Shown: piece by piece, positions 7,898 to 16,542 of the stretch
Layout: every line of letters starts with the position of its first letter
Position numbering within the stretch: the stretch's first letter is position 1
Assembly: GCA_018660265.1 (NCBI GenBank)
Contig: JABJKS010000013.1
Location: forward strand, 1 to 64,000
Length of the DNA stretch: 64,000 nt
Reading direction: 5' to 3'
Source: Rhodospirillaceae bacterium
Lineage (GTDB): Bacteria > Pseudomonadota > Alphaproteobacteria > GCA-2731375
The notes under the pieces: generated by a model
What the model saw: only the letters and a program-made list of their open reading frames with translations
What the model was told of the DNA's origin: nothing
Databases searched by the model: none
Made by a program: the position numbers and the translations under genes

Positions 7898-9454
7898 ATG
7901 CGGGTTGAAGCCGTGTTGGCCGCGTATGCGGAACGGCATCCGGATAAAACAGCGATCATCTGCGCCGGTGAAAAGACATCCTACGGTGCGTTGCAGTCTT
8001 CCATTCGTCAGGTAGCAGCCGGTTTGGCGGATATGGGCCTGACGGCGGATGACAAGATTGTGCTGTATCTGCCCAACGGCCTGGCCGTGGTGCAGCTGTT
8101 GTATGCCGCCCTGAACCTTGGTGCTGTGGCAGTGCCCGTGACCACCCGCATGACGGTGCGGGAATTGACGGATTTTTGCGCGGACTGTGACGCCAAGGTT
8201 TTGGCCTTTCATTCTGATCAGGCGGATTTATTGGCGGACCTGTTGGCCGCCCGCCAGGACAGGGCGGCGATTGTCGTTGGCGATTCCGTCGCTGGGGCCG
8301 TGCCTTTGGCTGATCTAATGTCCGGCGATCATCAGGGCGATTTACCCGCAATTCCTTCAGATCAAGACGAATGCATGATCAATTATACCTCCGGTACCAC
8401 GGGGCGGGCCAAGGGTGCGATTATCACCCATGCCAATGTATTGATCCAAAACGGCTTTATCCATGCAGTGGAATGGCGATTGACGGGCGATGACGTCTTC
8501 CTGGTGGGGACACCGCTGGCCCATCGTACGGGTTTTGGCCGCCTTGCCAACGCGCTGACTCTGGGCGCGACCATCGTCGTCATGGAAAGCTTCGATGCGC
8601 CAAAGGCCGTGGCATTGATCGAAGCCCACGGTGTGACGGTGATGGGTATGGTGCCCACGGTCTGCCGCATGATGATCCCTGAGATCACCAAGGATCCAGG
8701 TCGTTGCCATACGTTGCGCCGGGTCCTGGTCACGGGGGAAGCATTTCCCGTCAGCTTAAAAGAACAATTCATCAAGTTGCTGCCGCAGGCCCGATTGGTA
8801 TCCTTCTTTGCCATGACCGAAGCCGGCGGCGTCACATCGTTGTCCCATGAAGAACAATTTACCCATCCGAAATCCGTCGGCCGGCCAACGCCTGGGATCG
8901 AAGTCCGGGTGGTGAATGAAGCCGGGGCAGAGGCGGCGATCGGCGATGTGGGGGAATTACTCGTTCGCTCCGGCCCGCCTGGCGCTTTCACAGTGATGAA
9001 AGGCTATTTGAACAGACCCGAGGAGACGGTCGCAACCCTGCGCGATGGTTGGCTTTATACCGGGGATCTTGGCTATCGGGACAGCGATGGCTATCTCTAT
9101 ATCGCGGACCGGAAGAAGGACATGATCCTGTCGGGCGGGTTCAATATCTATTCCAAGGAGGTGGAGGGTGCCTTGATCAGCCATCCTTCCGTGGTTGATG
9201 CCGCAGCCATCGGTGTGCAGGATGAAATGTATGGCGAGGCGGTTGCTGCCTTTGTCGAGGTGGCGCAGGATGATCTACCGTCGGAAGAGGACTTGATTGC
9301 CCACTGCCGGAAGATGATCGCCTCGTACAAAAAGCCGAAATATATTGTTTTTGTGAACGACCTGCCGCGCAATGCCATAGGCAAAATTCTGAAGCGGGAA
9401 TTGAGGGCCATGGCCCCTGATGCCTTGCAACCATTAATGAAGAGGGGCGCATGA
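7898..9454 (+). CDS. AMP-forming acyl-CoA synthetase
   Basis: The 518-residue protein carries all core motifs of the ANL adenylating superfamily: the P-loop-like YTSGTTGRAKGAI (about residue 166), FFAMTEAGG, YTGDLGYRDSDGYLYIADR with the ribose-binding Asp, and PRNAIGKILKRELR with the C-terminal catalytic Lys. It would activate a carboxylic acid to its CoA thioester using ATP. The size and the hinge region fit medium/long-chain or aryl-acid ligases; the substrate is unknown. It lies between DUF35 and the UbiD-like gene, and its TGA overlaps the next ATG by four bases. In this operon it probably makes the CoA ester that the thiolase-like protein or the divergent Mo enzyme uses. Confidence 0.92.
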   Translation: MRVEAVLAAYAERHPDKTAIICAGEKTSYGALQSSIRQVAAGLADMGLTADDKIVLYLPNGLAVVQLLYAALNLGAVAVPVTTRMTVRELTDFCADCDAKVLAFHSDQADLLADLLAARQDRAAIVVGDSVAGAVPLADLMSGDHQGDLPAIPSDQDECMINYTSGTTGRAKGAIITHANVLIQNGFIHAVEWRLTGDDVFLVGTPLAHRTGFGRLANALTLGATIVVMESFDAPKAVALIEAHGVTVMGMVPTVCRMMIPEITKDPGRCHTLRRVLVTGEAFPVSLKEQFIKLLPQARLVSFFAMTEAGGVTSLSHEEQFTHPKSVGRPTPGIEVRVVNEAGAEAAIGDVGELLVRSGPPGAFTVMKGYLNRPEETVATLRDGWLYTGDLGYRDSDGYLYIADRKKDMILSGGFNIYSKEVEGALISHPSVVDAAAIGVQDEMYGEAVAAFVEVAQDDLPSEEDLIAHCRKMIASYKKPKYIVFVNDLPRNAIGKILKRELRAMAPDALQPLMKRGA

Positions 9455-10872
9455 GCACCATCAATAAAGCAGCGGCACCATCTGCCAATCATTGCAGCCG
9501 GGATCTGCGTGAATGGCTGACCCATCTGGCAGCGACCGACCGCCTGGCGGTGGCCAAGCCGGGCCTGGACCTAACGCACGAACTGGCTGCCGTCTCTGAT
9601 CGCCTGGAACTGGATAAGGCTTTGATTGCACCCAGCCCCAGCGGCCATGCGGTGCCGGTGGTCGCCAACTTGTTGGCCAGTCGGGCATGGATCGGTGATT
9701 GTCTGGGCGTCAGCGAGGATGATTTGATCGCCCGCTATCAGGATGCAGTGCAAAACCCTGTCCCTTGGGTGGAGGTTGATGCGGGCCCGGTTCAGGATGT
9801 GGTGCACCGGGAGGTAGACATCAACGGACAACTCCCCGTGCCAACGCATAACGAGCTGGACAGCGGGCCTTATATCTCCGCCGGTCTGATGATTTCCCGC
9901 AATCCCAGCAATGGCATCCAGAACGTCTCTATCCATCGTTGTCAGATCAGTGGCAAGGATCGTATTGGTGTACTGCTGTTACCCCGACATACCTGGACAT
10001 ACGCCCGCATGGCGGAGGAGGCGGGACAGGCGCTTGAGGTCGCCATCGTGATCGGTATTGATCCAGCCTCTCTTCTGGCCAGCCAGGCCATCGTGCCCAT
10101 GGATTTTGACGAGATGGAGATCGTTGGCGCGCTGCATGGTGCGCCCGTTGAAATGGTCAAATGCAAGACCAACAATGTCCGGGTGCCTGCCAAGGCGGAG
10201 ATTGTGCTGGAGGGCCGGGTGCTGGCGAATGTGCAGGAACCTGAGGGGCCGTTTGGGGAGTTCCCGCAATACTACGGCCGTCAGGCCAATCGCCATGTAA
10301 TACAAGTGGACGCCATCACCCATCGCAAAAAACCCATTTTCCATACGATTGTTGGCGGCGGGATGGAGCATTTGCTGCTGGGTGGCCTGCCCAGAGAGGC
10401 GACCTTGCTGGAAACCCTGCAGCGTAACGACCCATCCGTATTGGATGTGCATCTCTCCCGCGGTGGGACCTGCCGCTATCATCTGGTGGTCAAGATCCGC
10501 AAAAAGCAGGAAGGTCAGGCCAAGAACATCATGATGGGTGCTTTCGCCGGTCACTACGACATCAAGCAGGTGATCGTGGTCGATGAAGATGTCAATATTC
10601 ACGATCCTGAATCCGTGGAGTGGGCCGTGGCCACACGCTTTCAGGCGGATCAGGACCTGTTGGTTGTGGCTAACACCCAAGCCTCCAAACTGGATCCAAC
10701 CACGACCGACGACGGCGTTGGCGCGAAGATGGGGATCGATGCGACCATACCTTTGGCGGCGGACGACTTCACCTTTACAGTGATCAAGGTGCCGGGCGCC
10801 GACGATGTTGATCTGAATGCAGTGCTTGATGATCCGGGTGCTGCAACGGCAATTATTTCGAGTGACGATTAG
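9451..10872 (+). CDS. UbiD-family decarboxylase (prenylated FMN type)
   Basis: This 473-residue protein is a UbiD-type decarboxylase or carboxylase. The hallmark block EPEGPFGEFPQYYG near residue 265 is the acid-rich catalytic segment. INGQLPVPTHNELDSGPYIS, HRCQISGKDRIG and the late VVVDEDVNIHDPESVEWAVATR also fit the family. UbiD enzymes act on aromatic or alpha,beta-unsaturated acids with prenylated FMN as cofactor. No UbiX-like prenyltransferase gene is in the window, so the cofactor must be made elsewhere. ATG 9451 overlaps the ligase stop (ATGA), with GAGGGG just upstream. The substrate is not predictable from sequence alone. Confidence 0.9.
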   Translation: MSTINKAAAPSANHCSRDLREWLTHLAATDRLAVAKPGLDLTHELAAVSDRLELDKALIAPSPSGHAVPVVANLLASRAWIGDCLGVSEDDLIARYQDAVQNPVPWVEVDAGPVQDVVHREVDINGQLPVPTHNELDSGPYISAGLMISRNPSNGIQNVSIHRCQISGKDRIGVLLLPRHTWTYARMAEEAGQALEVAIVIGIDPASLLASQAIVPMDFDEMEIVGALHGAPVEMVKCKTNNVRVPAKAEIVLEGRVLANVQEPEGPFGEFPQYYGRQANRHVIQVDAITHRKKPIFHTIVGGGMEHLLLGGLPREATLLETLQRNDPSVLDVHLSRGGTCRYHLVVKIRKKQEGQAKNIMMGAFAGHYDIKQVIVVDEDVNIHDPESVEWAVATRFQADQDLLVVANTQASKLDPTTTDDGVGAKMGIDATIPLAADDFTFTVIKVPGADDVDLNAVLDDPGAATAIISSDD

Positions 10873-10884
10873 GGGAGCGATAGG

Positions 10885-12591
10885 ATGAGCGATAACACAA
10901 CAGTGGGCCACGCCCTGCTGGCCCGGCTGAAAGCTGCGGGCATAGAATATTTTCTGGCCAACGCGGGTACGGATTTCCCTCCCATTATTGAAGCTATAGC
11001 CCAAATGAGTGGTGGGGCCGGCGACGATGACGGCCCCACCGCCATGGTCATTCCCCATGAAAACGTCGCTGTTTCCATGGCCCATGGCTATGCCATGGTG
11101 GCGCGTAAGCCGTTGGCGGTGATGTTGCATGTGAATGTCGGCACCTCCAACGCCATCTGCGCCCTGACCAACGCCTATCGCACCAATGTGCCCCTGGTCC
11201 TGATGGCCGGGCGGACGCCATGGTCGGAACATGCGCCTTTGTCCGAAGGCACCCGTAGCCGGCACATTCACTGGGCCCAGGAGATGTTCGATCAGGCCGG
11301 CATGCTGCGGGAGTTGGTCAAATGGGACTATGAACTGCGCGCGCCGGCGGAAGTTGATGTGGTTATCGACAGGGCGATTACCATCGCGGAGTCCGATATC
11401 CAGGGCCCGGTTTATCTGTCTATCCCGCGGGAGGTTCTGGCGGCCCCGGCGGTGCCGTCGTCCGCCCCGCGCCGGTCGGCACCCACGGGCATCGCCCACC
11501 CGGACCCGGATCAAATCGCCCAGGCGGCGGACATTCTCATGGCGGCGGAAAACCCCCTGATCATTACGGCGGATGTGGGCAAGAACCCCACCGCTGCGGG
11601 CTATCTGGCCGATCTGGCGGAACGTTATGCTATTCCCGTCATCACTCATGTGCCGCGCTATCTTTGCCTGGGCAACGATCATCCCATGCATCTTGATTAT
11701 GAGGCCTCGCCCCATCTGGCGAATGCCGATGCGGTGTTGGTGCTGGATTGCGACGTGCCCTGGATCCCGGCGACGGACCCGGTTTTTCCTGACGCAAAAG
11801 TCATCCATCTGGCCCAGGACCCATTGTTCAGCCGCTATCCTATCCGCAGTTTCCCCTCGAACCTGTCTATTGCCGCCGACAGCGTTGCGGCCTTACCGAA
11901 ACTGGCAGACGCCATGGGGACCATGGATGAAGGCCGTATCGCGGCCCGGCGCGAGAAGGTCGCCCATGCCCGCCAGGAAGTGCGTAACAAATGGCAGGGT
12001 ATCCGGGACAATGCGCGCAAGGCTGATCCCATCCATCCCGCCTGGCTGGCCCAGTCGGTGGGCGAACATCTGGGCGACGATACGGTGCTGGTGAACGAAA
12101 TGGGTGTGGTGCCCCAACATGCGGGCATCAACAATCCCGGTCGCTATTTCGGGCCCAGCCCGGCGGGTGGTCTTGGCTGGGGTCTCGGCGCGGCTCTAGG
12201 CGCAAAACTGGCCGCACCTGATGATTTGATCATCGCCACCATCGGCGACGGCTCCTACTTCTTCGGCAATCCCATGGCGGCACACTATTGCGCCCGGGCC
12301 TATGACCTGCCGATCCTGTTCATCGTCGTCAACAACCATGGCTGGGGTGCCGTGCGCCGGGCCACCAAGGCCATGTACCCGGACGGCAAAGCGTTAACCG
12401 GCAATGACATCCCACTATCCCGCATTGACCCGGCCCCTGATTACGAAATGATCATCGAAGCTTGCGGCGGTTACGGCGAACGGGTGACGGACCCCGATGC
12501 CTTGCCCGATGCCCTGGCCCGTGCCGTGAAGATGGTTCGTGAAGAACGGCGACAGGTCTTGTTGAACGTCGTTGTGTCTGAAGTTGTGTAG
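10885..12591 (+). CDS. ThDP-dependent enzyme of the acetolactate synthase / benzoylformate decarboxylase type
   Basis: The 568 residues hold the three-domain ThDP fold. The proton-relay Glu is in IPHENVAVSMAHGYA at residue 59. The cofactor motif starts GDG at residues 454-456 and ends NN about 26 residues later (FIVVNN). The central domain lies near residues 195-330. Enzymes of this family decarboxylate 2-keto acids or cleave 2-hydroxyacyl-CoA. Placement after a UbiD decarboxylase and opposite a PadB-like alpha-oxidising enzyme would fit a 2-oxo acid decarboxylase such as a phenylglyoxylate type, but this is inference. It starts 12 nt after UbiD with GGGGAG upstream. Confidence 0.88.
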   Translation: MSDNTTVGHALLARLKAAGIEYFLANAGTDFPPIIEAIAQMSGGAGDDDGPTAMVIPHENVAVSMAHGYAMVARKPLAVMLHVNVGTSNAICALTNAYRTNVPLVLMAGRTPWSEHAPLSEGTRSRHIHWAQEMFDQAGMLRELVKWDYELRAPAEVDVVIDRAITIAESDIQGPVYLSIPREVLAAPAVPSSAPRRSAPTGIAHPDPDQIAQAADILMAAENPLIITADVGKNPTAAGYLADLAERYAIPVITHVPRYLCLGNDHPMHLDYEASPHLANADAVLVLDCDVPWIPATDPVFPDAKVIHLAQDPLFSRYPIRSFPSNLSIAADSVAALPKLADAMGTMDEGRIAARREKVAHARQEVRNKWQGIRDNARKADPIHPAWLAQSVGEHLGDDTVLVNEMGVVPQHAGINNPGRYFGPSPAGGLGWGLGAALGAKLAAPDDLIIATIGDGSYFFGNPMAAHYCARAYDLPILFIVVNNHGWGAVRRATKAMYPDGKALTGNDIPLSRIDPAPDYEMIIEACGGYGERVTDPDALPDALARAVKMVREERRQVLLNVVVSEVV

Positions 12592-12614
12592 TTTTAACGT
12601 GTTGGAGTTTTAGA

Positions 12615-13382
12615 ATGACAGAAACCGGCAGCGTCCTCCCCTCCATGCGGGTTGATGGCCAGATCGCCCTGGTTACCGGCGCGGGTCGTGGCATTGGCAA
12701 GGGCTGTGCCTTGGCCCTGGCGGAAGCGGGGGCGGAAGTGATCGCCATGGCCCGGACCGCTTCGGAAATCGACGACGTGGTGGCCGAGATCCAGGCCAAG
12801 GGCGGCAAAGCCCGCGCCGTGGTCTGCGATGTCGCTGACCAGGCGGCTATGACGGCTGCCTTCGCTGGTATCGACCGCCTGGATATCCTGGTCAACAACG
12901 CGGGCACCAATGTTCCCGTCGGGTTTCTGAAAGCGGAAGTGGAAACCTTGGATTTGATGATTAATCTGAACATCCGTGCGGCTTTCTTGGTCGCCCAGGC
13001 CGCAGCGCGGATCATGGCCGAACAGGGTGGTGGGGTGATCATTCATCTATCGTCGACCTTTGGCAAAGTTGGCCGTCCCGGTGCCTCGATCTATTCCGGC
13101 ACCAAGCATTTCATCGAAGGGTTGACCAAATCCACCGCTGTAGAGCTGGCGTCCCGCAACATCCGTGTTGTCGCCGTGGGCCCCACGGCCATCGAGACGC
13201 CCATGCTGGCGGAGCGGTTGAAAGACCCCGCCGTGGCGGAGGATCTGCGGGGAAAAATCCCCCTGGGCCGGTTGGGAAAGATCGAAGATGTGCTTGGCGC
13301 GGTGGTCTTTCTGGCCTCACCCGCCGCAGCCCTGATTACCGGCACGACCATCATGGTCGATGGCGGTTGGACGGCACCGTAG
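12615..13382 (+). CDS. Short-chain dehydrogenase/reductase (FabG-like)
   Basis: The 255-residue classical SDR has the Rossmann motif GAGRGIGKG near residue 22, NNAG at about residue 95, the catalytic Ser in HLSSTFGKVG and YSGTK as the YxxxK pair near residue 158. The ending ITGTTIMVDGGWTAP is standard. The first basic residue after the glycine motif and the Ala-Arg-Thr at the end of beta 2 favour NADP(H). It would oxidise or reduce a secondary alcohol/ketone. GGAG sits about 8 nt before the ATG. It follows the ThDP gene by 23 nt and nearly touches the next gene, so it belongs to the same operon. Confidence 0.92.
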   Translation: MTETGSVLPSMRVDGQIALVTGAGRGIGKGCALALAEAGAEVIAMARTASEIDDVVAEIQAKGGKARAVVCDVADQAAMTAAFAGIDRLDILVNNAGTNVPVGFLKAEVETLDLMINLNIRAAFLVAQAAARIMAEQGGGVIIHLSSTFGKVGRPGASIYSGTKHFIEGLTKSTAVELASRNIRVVAVGPTAIETPMLAERLKDPAVAEDLRGKIPLGRLGKIEDVLGAVVFLASPAAALITGTTIMVDGGWTAP

Positions 13383-13386
13383 AACC

Positions 13387-14583
13387 ATGCCCGATCGCAT
13401 ATTAATAGCCGGGGCAGGGCCGGCAGGATTAAGCGCCGCGGCCTATCTGACGAGCAAGGGCATTCCCGTCACCGTGTTTGAGGCAGAGGCGCAATTGCCT
13501 GAAAACCTTCGGGCCTCCACCTTTCACCCGCCGACCCTGGATATGCTGGCGCCCTTTGGGGCCACGCAAGGCCTGATCGACCAGGGGTTGGTGGCACCGA
13601 AGTTTCAGTTCCGTGACCGGGTACAGGGCTGTCTGGCGGAGTTTGATTTTGCCGTACTGGCGGATGACACGGAACATCCCTATAGGGTGCAGTGTGAACA
13701 GTTCAAGCTGAACCATCTGCTGTACAATTGGTTGCAGACCCAGGGTGGCGCGGACGTCCGGTTTAATCATGCCATAACCGGTGTGCGTCAGGGCGATGCA
13801 GGGGTAACGGCGATCATCGATACCCCGGATGGGGAACAGAACTTTCAGGGACGATGGTTGATCGGTGCCGAGGGCGCCAACAGCATTGTTAGGCAGACTT
13901 TGGACATTCCGTTCGAGGGCTTTACCTGGGACGAGCGCTTCTTGGTCGTCTCCACCCCGTTTGATTTTGCCACCGCCCTGCCTGATATGTCTCGGGTGAA
14001 TTATTTTCCCGATCCCGAGCAATGGTTCTTTCTGTTGCAGGTGCCAGGTCTGTGGCGGGCTATGTTCCCAACCAGGTCGGAGGAGACGGAGGAAGAAATA
14101 TTCGACCCGGACCGGATTGAAACCCGCATGCAATGGGCCCATGCCAATGATCTTCCCTACGAATGCATGCACACCACATTGTATCGGGTGCATCAGCGCG
14201 TGGCGGAGCAATACCGAAAGGGCCGGATTTTCATTGCCGGCGATGCGGCCCACATCAACAATCCACTGGGCGGCATGGGCATGAACGGCGGCATCCACGA
14301 TGCCTTTAACCTGGCTGCGAAGATGGCCGATGTATGGCATGGTGAGGCTGACGAGGCGCTGCTGGCGCTTTATGAAAAACAGCGCCGCCCCATTGCCTTG
14401 GAGTATGTCAATAATCAGACCATCCGTAACAAACAGAACCTGGAAGCCGCCACGCCGGAGGCGCAGAAAGCCTTTCGCGACAGCCTGGATGATGCGCTTT
14501 CAAGCCGCGAGAAGACCCGCGACTATCTGTTGCGTACATCCATGATCGCCAGCCTGCGCGCTGCCGCCCAGGTAACGGAGTAG
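13387..14583 (+). CDS. FAD-dependent aromatic-type monooxygenase
   Basis: The 398-residue protein is a group A flavoprotein hydroxylase. It has the N-terminal GAGPAGLSAAAYL FAD motif, the family DG-type segment around RWLIGAEGANSIVR and the second FAD site GRIFIAGDAAHINNPLGGMGMN near residue 280. This class inserts oxygen into phenols and related rings using NAD(P)H. It is shorter than phenol 2-monooxygenases (about 600) because the thioredoxin-like C-terminal domain is absent. ATG 13387 is chosen because the FAD strand starts six residues later; the frame is open further upstream but overlaps the SDR gene. Ribosome-binding site is weak, so coupling to the SDR is likely. Confidence 0.88.
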   Translation: MPDRILIAGAGPAGLSAAAYLTSKGIPVTVFEAEAQLPENLRASTFHPPTLDMLAPFGATQGLIDQGLVAPKFQFRDRVQGCLAEFDFAVLADDTEHPYRVQCEQFKLNHLLYNWLQTQGGADVRFNHAITGVRQGDAGVTAIIDTPDGEQNFQGRWLIGAEGANSIVRQTLDIPFEGFTWDERFLVVSTPFDFATALPDMSRVNYFPDPEQWFFLLQVPGLWRAMFPTRSEETEEEIFDPDRIETRMQWAHANDLPYECMHTTLYRVHQRVAEQYRKGRIFIAGDAAHINNPLGGMGMNGGIHDAFNLAAKMADVWHGEADEALLALYEKQRRPIALEYVNNQTIRNKQNLEAATPEAQKAFRDSLDDALSSREKTRDYLLRTSMIASLRAAAQVTE

Positions 14584-14593
14584 GAGGAAGGTT

Positions 14594-15421
14594 TTGCCAG
14601 TTGCCGCAGCAATCGACGAATTTCTACGCGGTGAACTATCCGTCCAGGAGGCACCTGACGAGGGGGCCTGGCACAAGGCCTGGCATGATCTTGGTCTGCA
14701 TACTCTGCCGCCGTTGGAAAGCGCCCTGCGCGGCGGCATAGGCGCTGATCGGTTGAGCTGGGCGTTCGTCGCCGGTTATCAAGGCGCGATCCGCTATGTC
14801 TTTCCCTCTGTGCCGCACCAGGGCTGGGCAGCTTACGCTGCGACCGAGGATAAATCCAAGCCCGCCACAGCTTTGACAACCCAGGGCGATGGATTTCTCT
14901 TAAACGGCCACAAATCCTGGGTCGGACAATCCCGGCACCTGGATCACCTGCTGGTCACGGCTGGCGATCAATGCGTCCTGGTCCCGGCCCAGGCATCCGG
15001 TGTGCATCTTAGTCATCGGGAAAATTCAAAATTCCTGAATGCCATGAGCCAGGGTTATGGCGACTTCGAAGCCGTCGAGGTTGCGGCGGGGGCTGTGTTT
15101 GATAGCGATCACATGCGTGAATTTGGCCGGCGGGAGCCGCGTTTTGTCATGCTGGCGGGCACTGGGTATTTGCTGGCCCACCTAAAGGGCGCTGATCAAA
15201 CCCTGGAACAGGATCTGATCAGCCTTGCCCTGGCATTGGCAATGGTCTGTGAGAGCCAGCATGTGGTGCCAAAGACTTTGGCAGCCTTGGACCGGGCTCT
15301 ACAAACCGCTGTTGCGCGTTTCGCAAATGCCGTTGATTGCAACGCCCTGCCGGACTGGCAGGCAGACCATCGCCTATTGTCCATGTATTCCGCCCGCATT
15401 CAGGAACGTGCCGCGCGTTAG
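14594..15421 (+). CDS. Short acyl-CoA-dehydrogenase-like protein
   Basis: The 275 residues read like a shrunken acyl-CoA dehydrogenase. HQGWAAYAATE and GDGFLLNGHKSWVGQSRHLDHLLV match the middle beta domain that contacts flavin and substrate. The rest is helical with many Ala and Leu. Usual members have about 380 residues, so much of the N-terminal or C-terminal helical domain is missing, and the catalytic Glu region is not evident. The start TTG 14594 is backed by a near-perfect AGGAGG at 14582-14587. It is the last gene of the plus-strand operon and ends 4 nt from the convergent MDR gene. It may be a degenerate partner protein or a decayed enzyme. Confidence 0.65.
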   Translation: MPVAAAIDEFLRGELSVQEAPDEGAWHKAWHDLGLHTLPPLESALRGGIGADRLSWAFVAGYQGAIRYVFPSVPHQGWAAYAATEDKSKPATALTTQGDGFLLNGHKSWVGQSRHLDHLLVTAGDQCVLVPAQASGVHLSHRENSKFLNAMSQGYGDFEAVEVAAGAVFDSDHMREFGRREPRFVMLAGTGYLLAHLKGADQTLEQDLISLALALAMVCESQHVVPKTLAALDRALQTAVARFANAVDCNALPDWQADHRLLSMYSARIQERAAR

Positions 15422-15425
15422 AGAT

Positions 15426-16457
15426 TTATTTCCCCAGGCGCTCAGCCTCTTCATTCATGACCACGGCAACCCGGCCTTTCGAGAGGCGGCCCAGAACCAC
15501 GGCCATGGCGTCCTGGAAGTCAGCCAGGGCAAATACGTCAGAGACCCGGGGGTTCAATTTACCTTCTTCGAACCAGGCAAACAGCTGGGCCAGCAGGGCC
15601 TGCATGCGGGGGCCGTATTCGTGACGCACGTCATCGGGGCTCCAGCCGAAGTAATAGCCCATGTTCAGACCGACGACGGAGATGTTCTTGACCAGCAACA
15701 GATTGGCGGGGATCTGCTGAATAGTGCCGCCGGCAAAGCCCACGGGCATGATCCGCCCCTCAGGTGCGATACAGCGTAGGGATTGCTCGAACACTTCGCC
15801 ACCCACCGGGTCATAGATGGCGTTGGCGCCCCGGCCGCCCGTGATCTCCAGCACTTTTTCGCGGAACGGACCTTCACGGTAGTTGATCACGTGATCGGCA
15901 CCATGCTCCTTGGCGATGGCGATCTTTTCATCGGAACCAACCGTGGCGATGACCGTTGCGCCCAGGATCTTGCCGATCTCTATTGCTGCAATACCAACGC
16001 CACCCGCGCCGCCGTGCACCAATAAAGTCTCGCCGGCCTTTACATTCAACAGGTGATCCCATGTCAACGCGGCGCAGGACGTGGAATAGGAATTGGTGAA
16101 ACAAATGGCGCGATAGAATTCCAGGCTGTCGGGTATTGGGAAGGTATTGACCTCAAACGCCACGGTTTCATTGGCCAGGCCGCCCCAGTCCAGGACGGAT
16201 GCCACCCGGTCGCCAACCTTCAGGCGCTCAACCTCCGGCGTGATTTCGGTGACAATGCCAACTGCTTCCGTACCGGGCACAAACGGCAGCGGCGGTTTGC
16301 GTTGATAGCGCCCGGCGACCATCAGGGAGGTGGCGAAGCTGACGCCGGCTGCCTGGGTTTTGATGCGGACCTGTCCCGGTGCTAACTCCGGTACGGGACA
16401 ATCCTGGACCTTTAGATTCTGAAATTCGGTATATTCTGCAACCAGGACACCACGCAT
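15426..16457 (-). CDS. NADPH:quinone oxidoreductase-like MDR protein
   Basis: This 343-residue medium-chain dehydrogenase/reductase lacks the zinc-binding cysteine cluster of alcohol dehydrogenases and fits the quinone oxidoreductase group. Visible are the N-terminal GroES-like domain (PGTEAVGIVTEITP), the nucleotide motif HGGAGGVGIAAIEIGK near residue 145 and ADHVINYREGPF. It probably reduces quinones or activated alkenes with NADPH. ATG 16457 is chosen because GGGGGAG lies 6 nt upstream; a longer frame reaches 16763 but overlaps the divergent gene. The family is clear, the substrate is not. Confidence 0.9.
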   Translation of the reverse strand: MRGVLVAEYTEFQNLKVQDCPVPELAPGQVRIKTQAAGVSFATSLMVAGRYQRKPPLPFVPGTEAVGIVTEITPEVERLKVGDRVASVLDWGGLANETVAFEVNTFPIPDSLEFYRAICFTNSYSTSCAALTWDHLLNVKAGETLLVHGGAGGVGIAAIEIGKILGATVIATVGSDEKIAIAKEHGADHVINYREGPFREKVLEITGGRGANAIYDPVGGEVFEQSLRCIAPEGRIMPVGFAGGTIQQIPANLLLVKNISVVGLNMGYYFGWSPDDVRHEYGPRMQALLAQLFAWFEEGKLNPRVSDVFALADFQDAMAVVLGRLSKGRVAVVMNEEAERLGK

Positions 16458-16542
16458 GGCAAACTCCCCCATTTTACGGTTTATCATTTTGACTAGTCCG
16501 CATAATCTTAGAGCCAGATTCAAAGATGGAAAGAAAAGACTT

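Noticed and set aside
9979..11808. Long open frame of 609 codons on the minus strand
   Set aside because: It lies fully antisense to the UbiD-like and ThDP genes, whose motifs are clear, and reads as low-complexity basic sequence. It is a by-product of high GC.
13429..14340. Minus-strand open frame of 303 codons
   Set aside because: It is antisense to the flavin monooxygenase gene, whose two FAD motifs fix the true strand.
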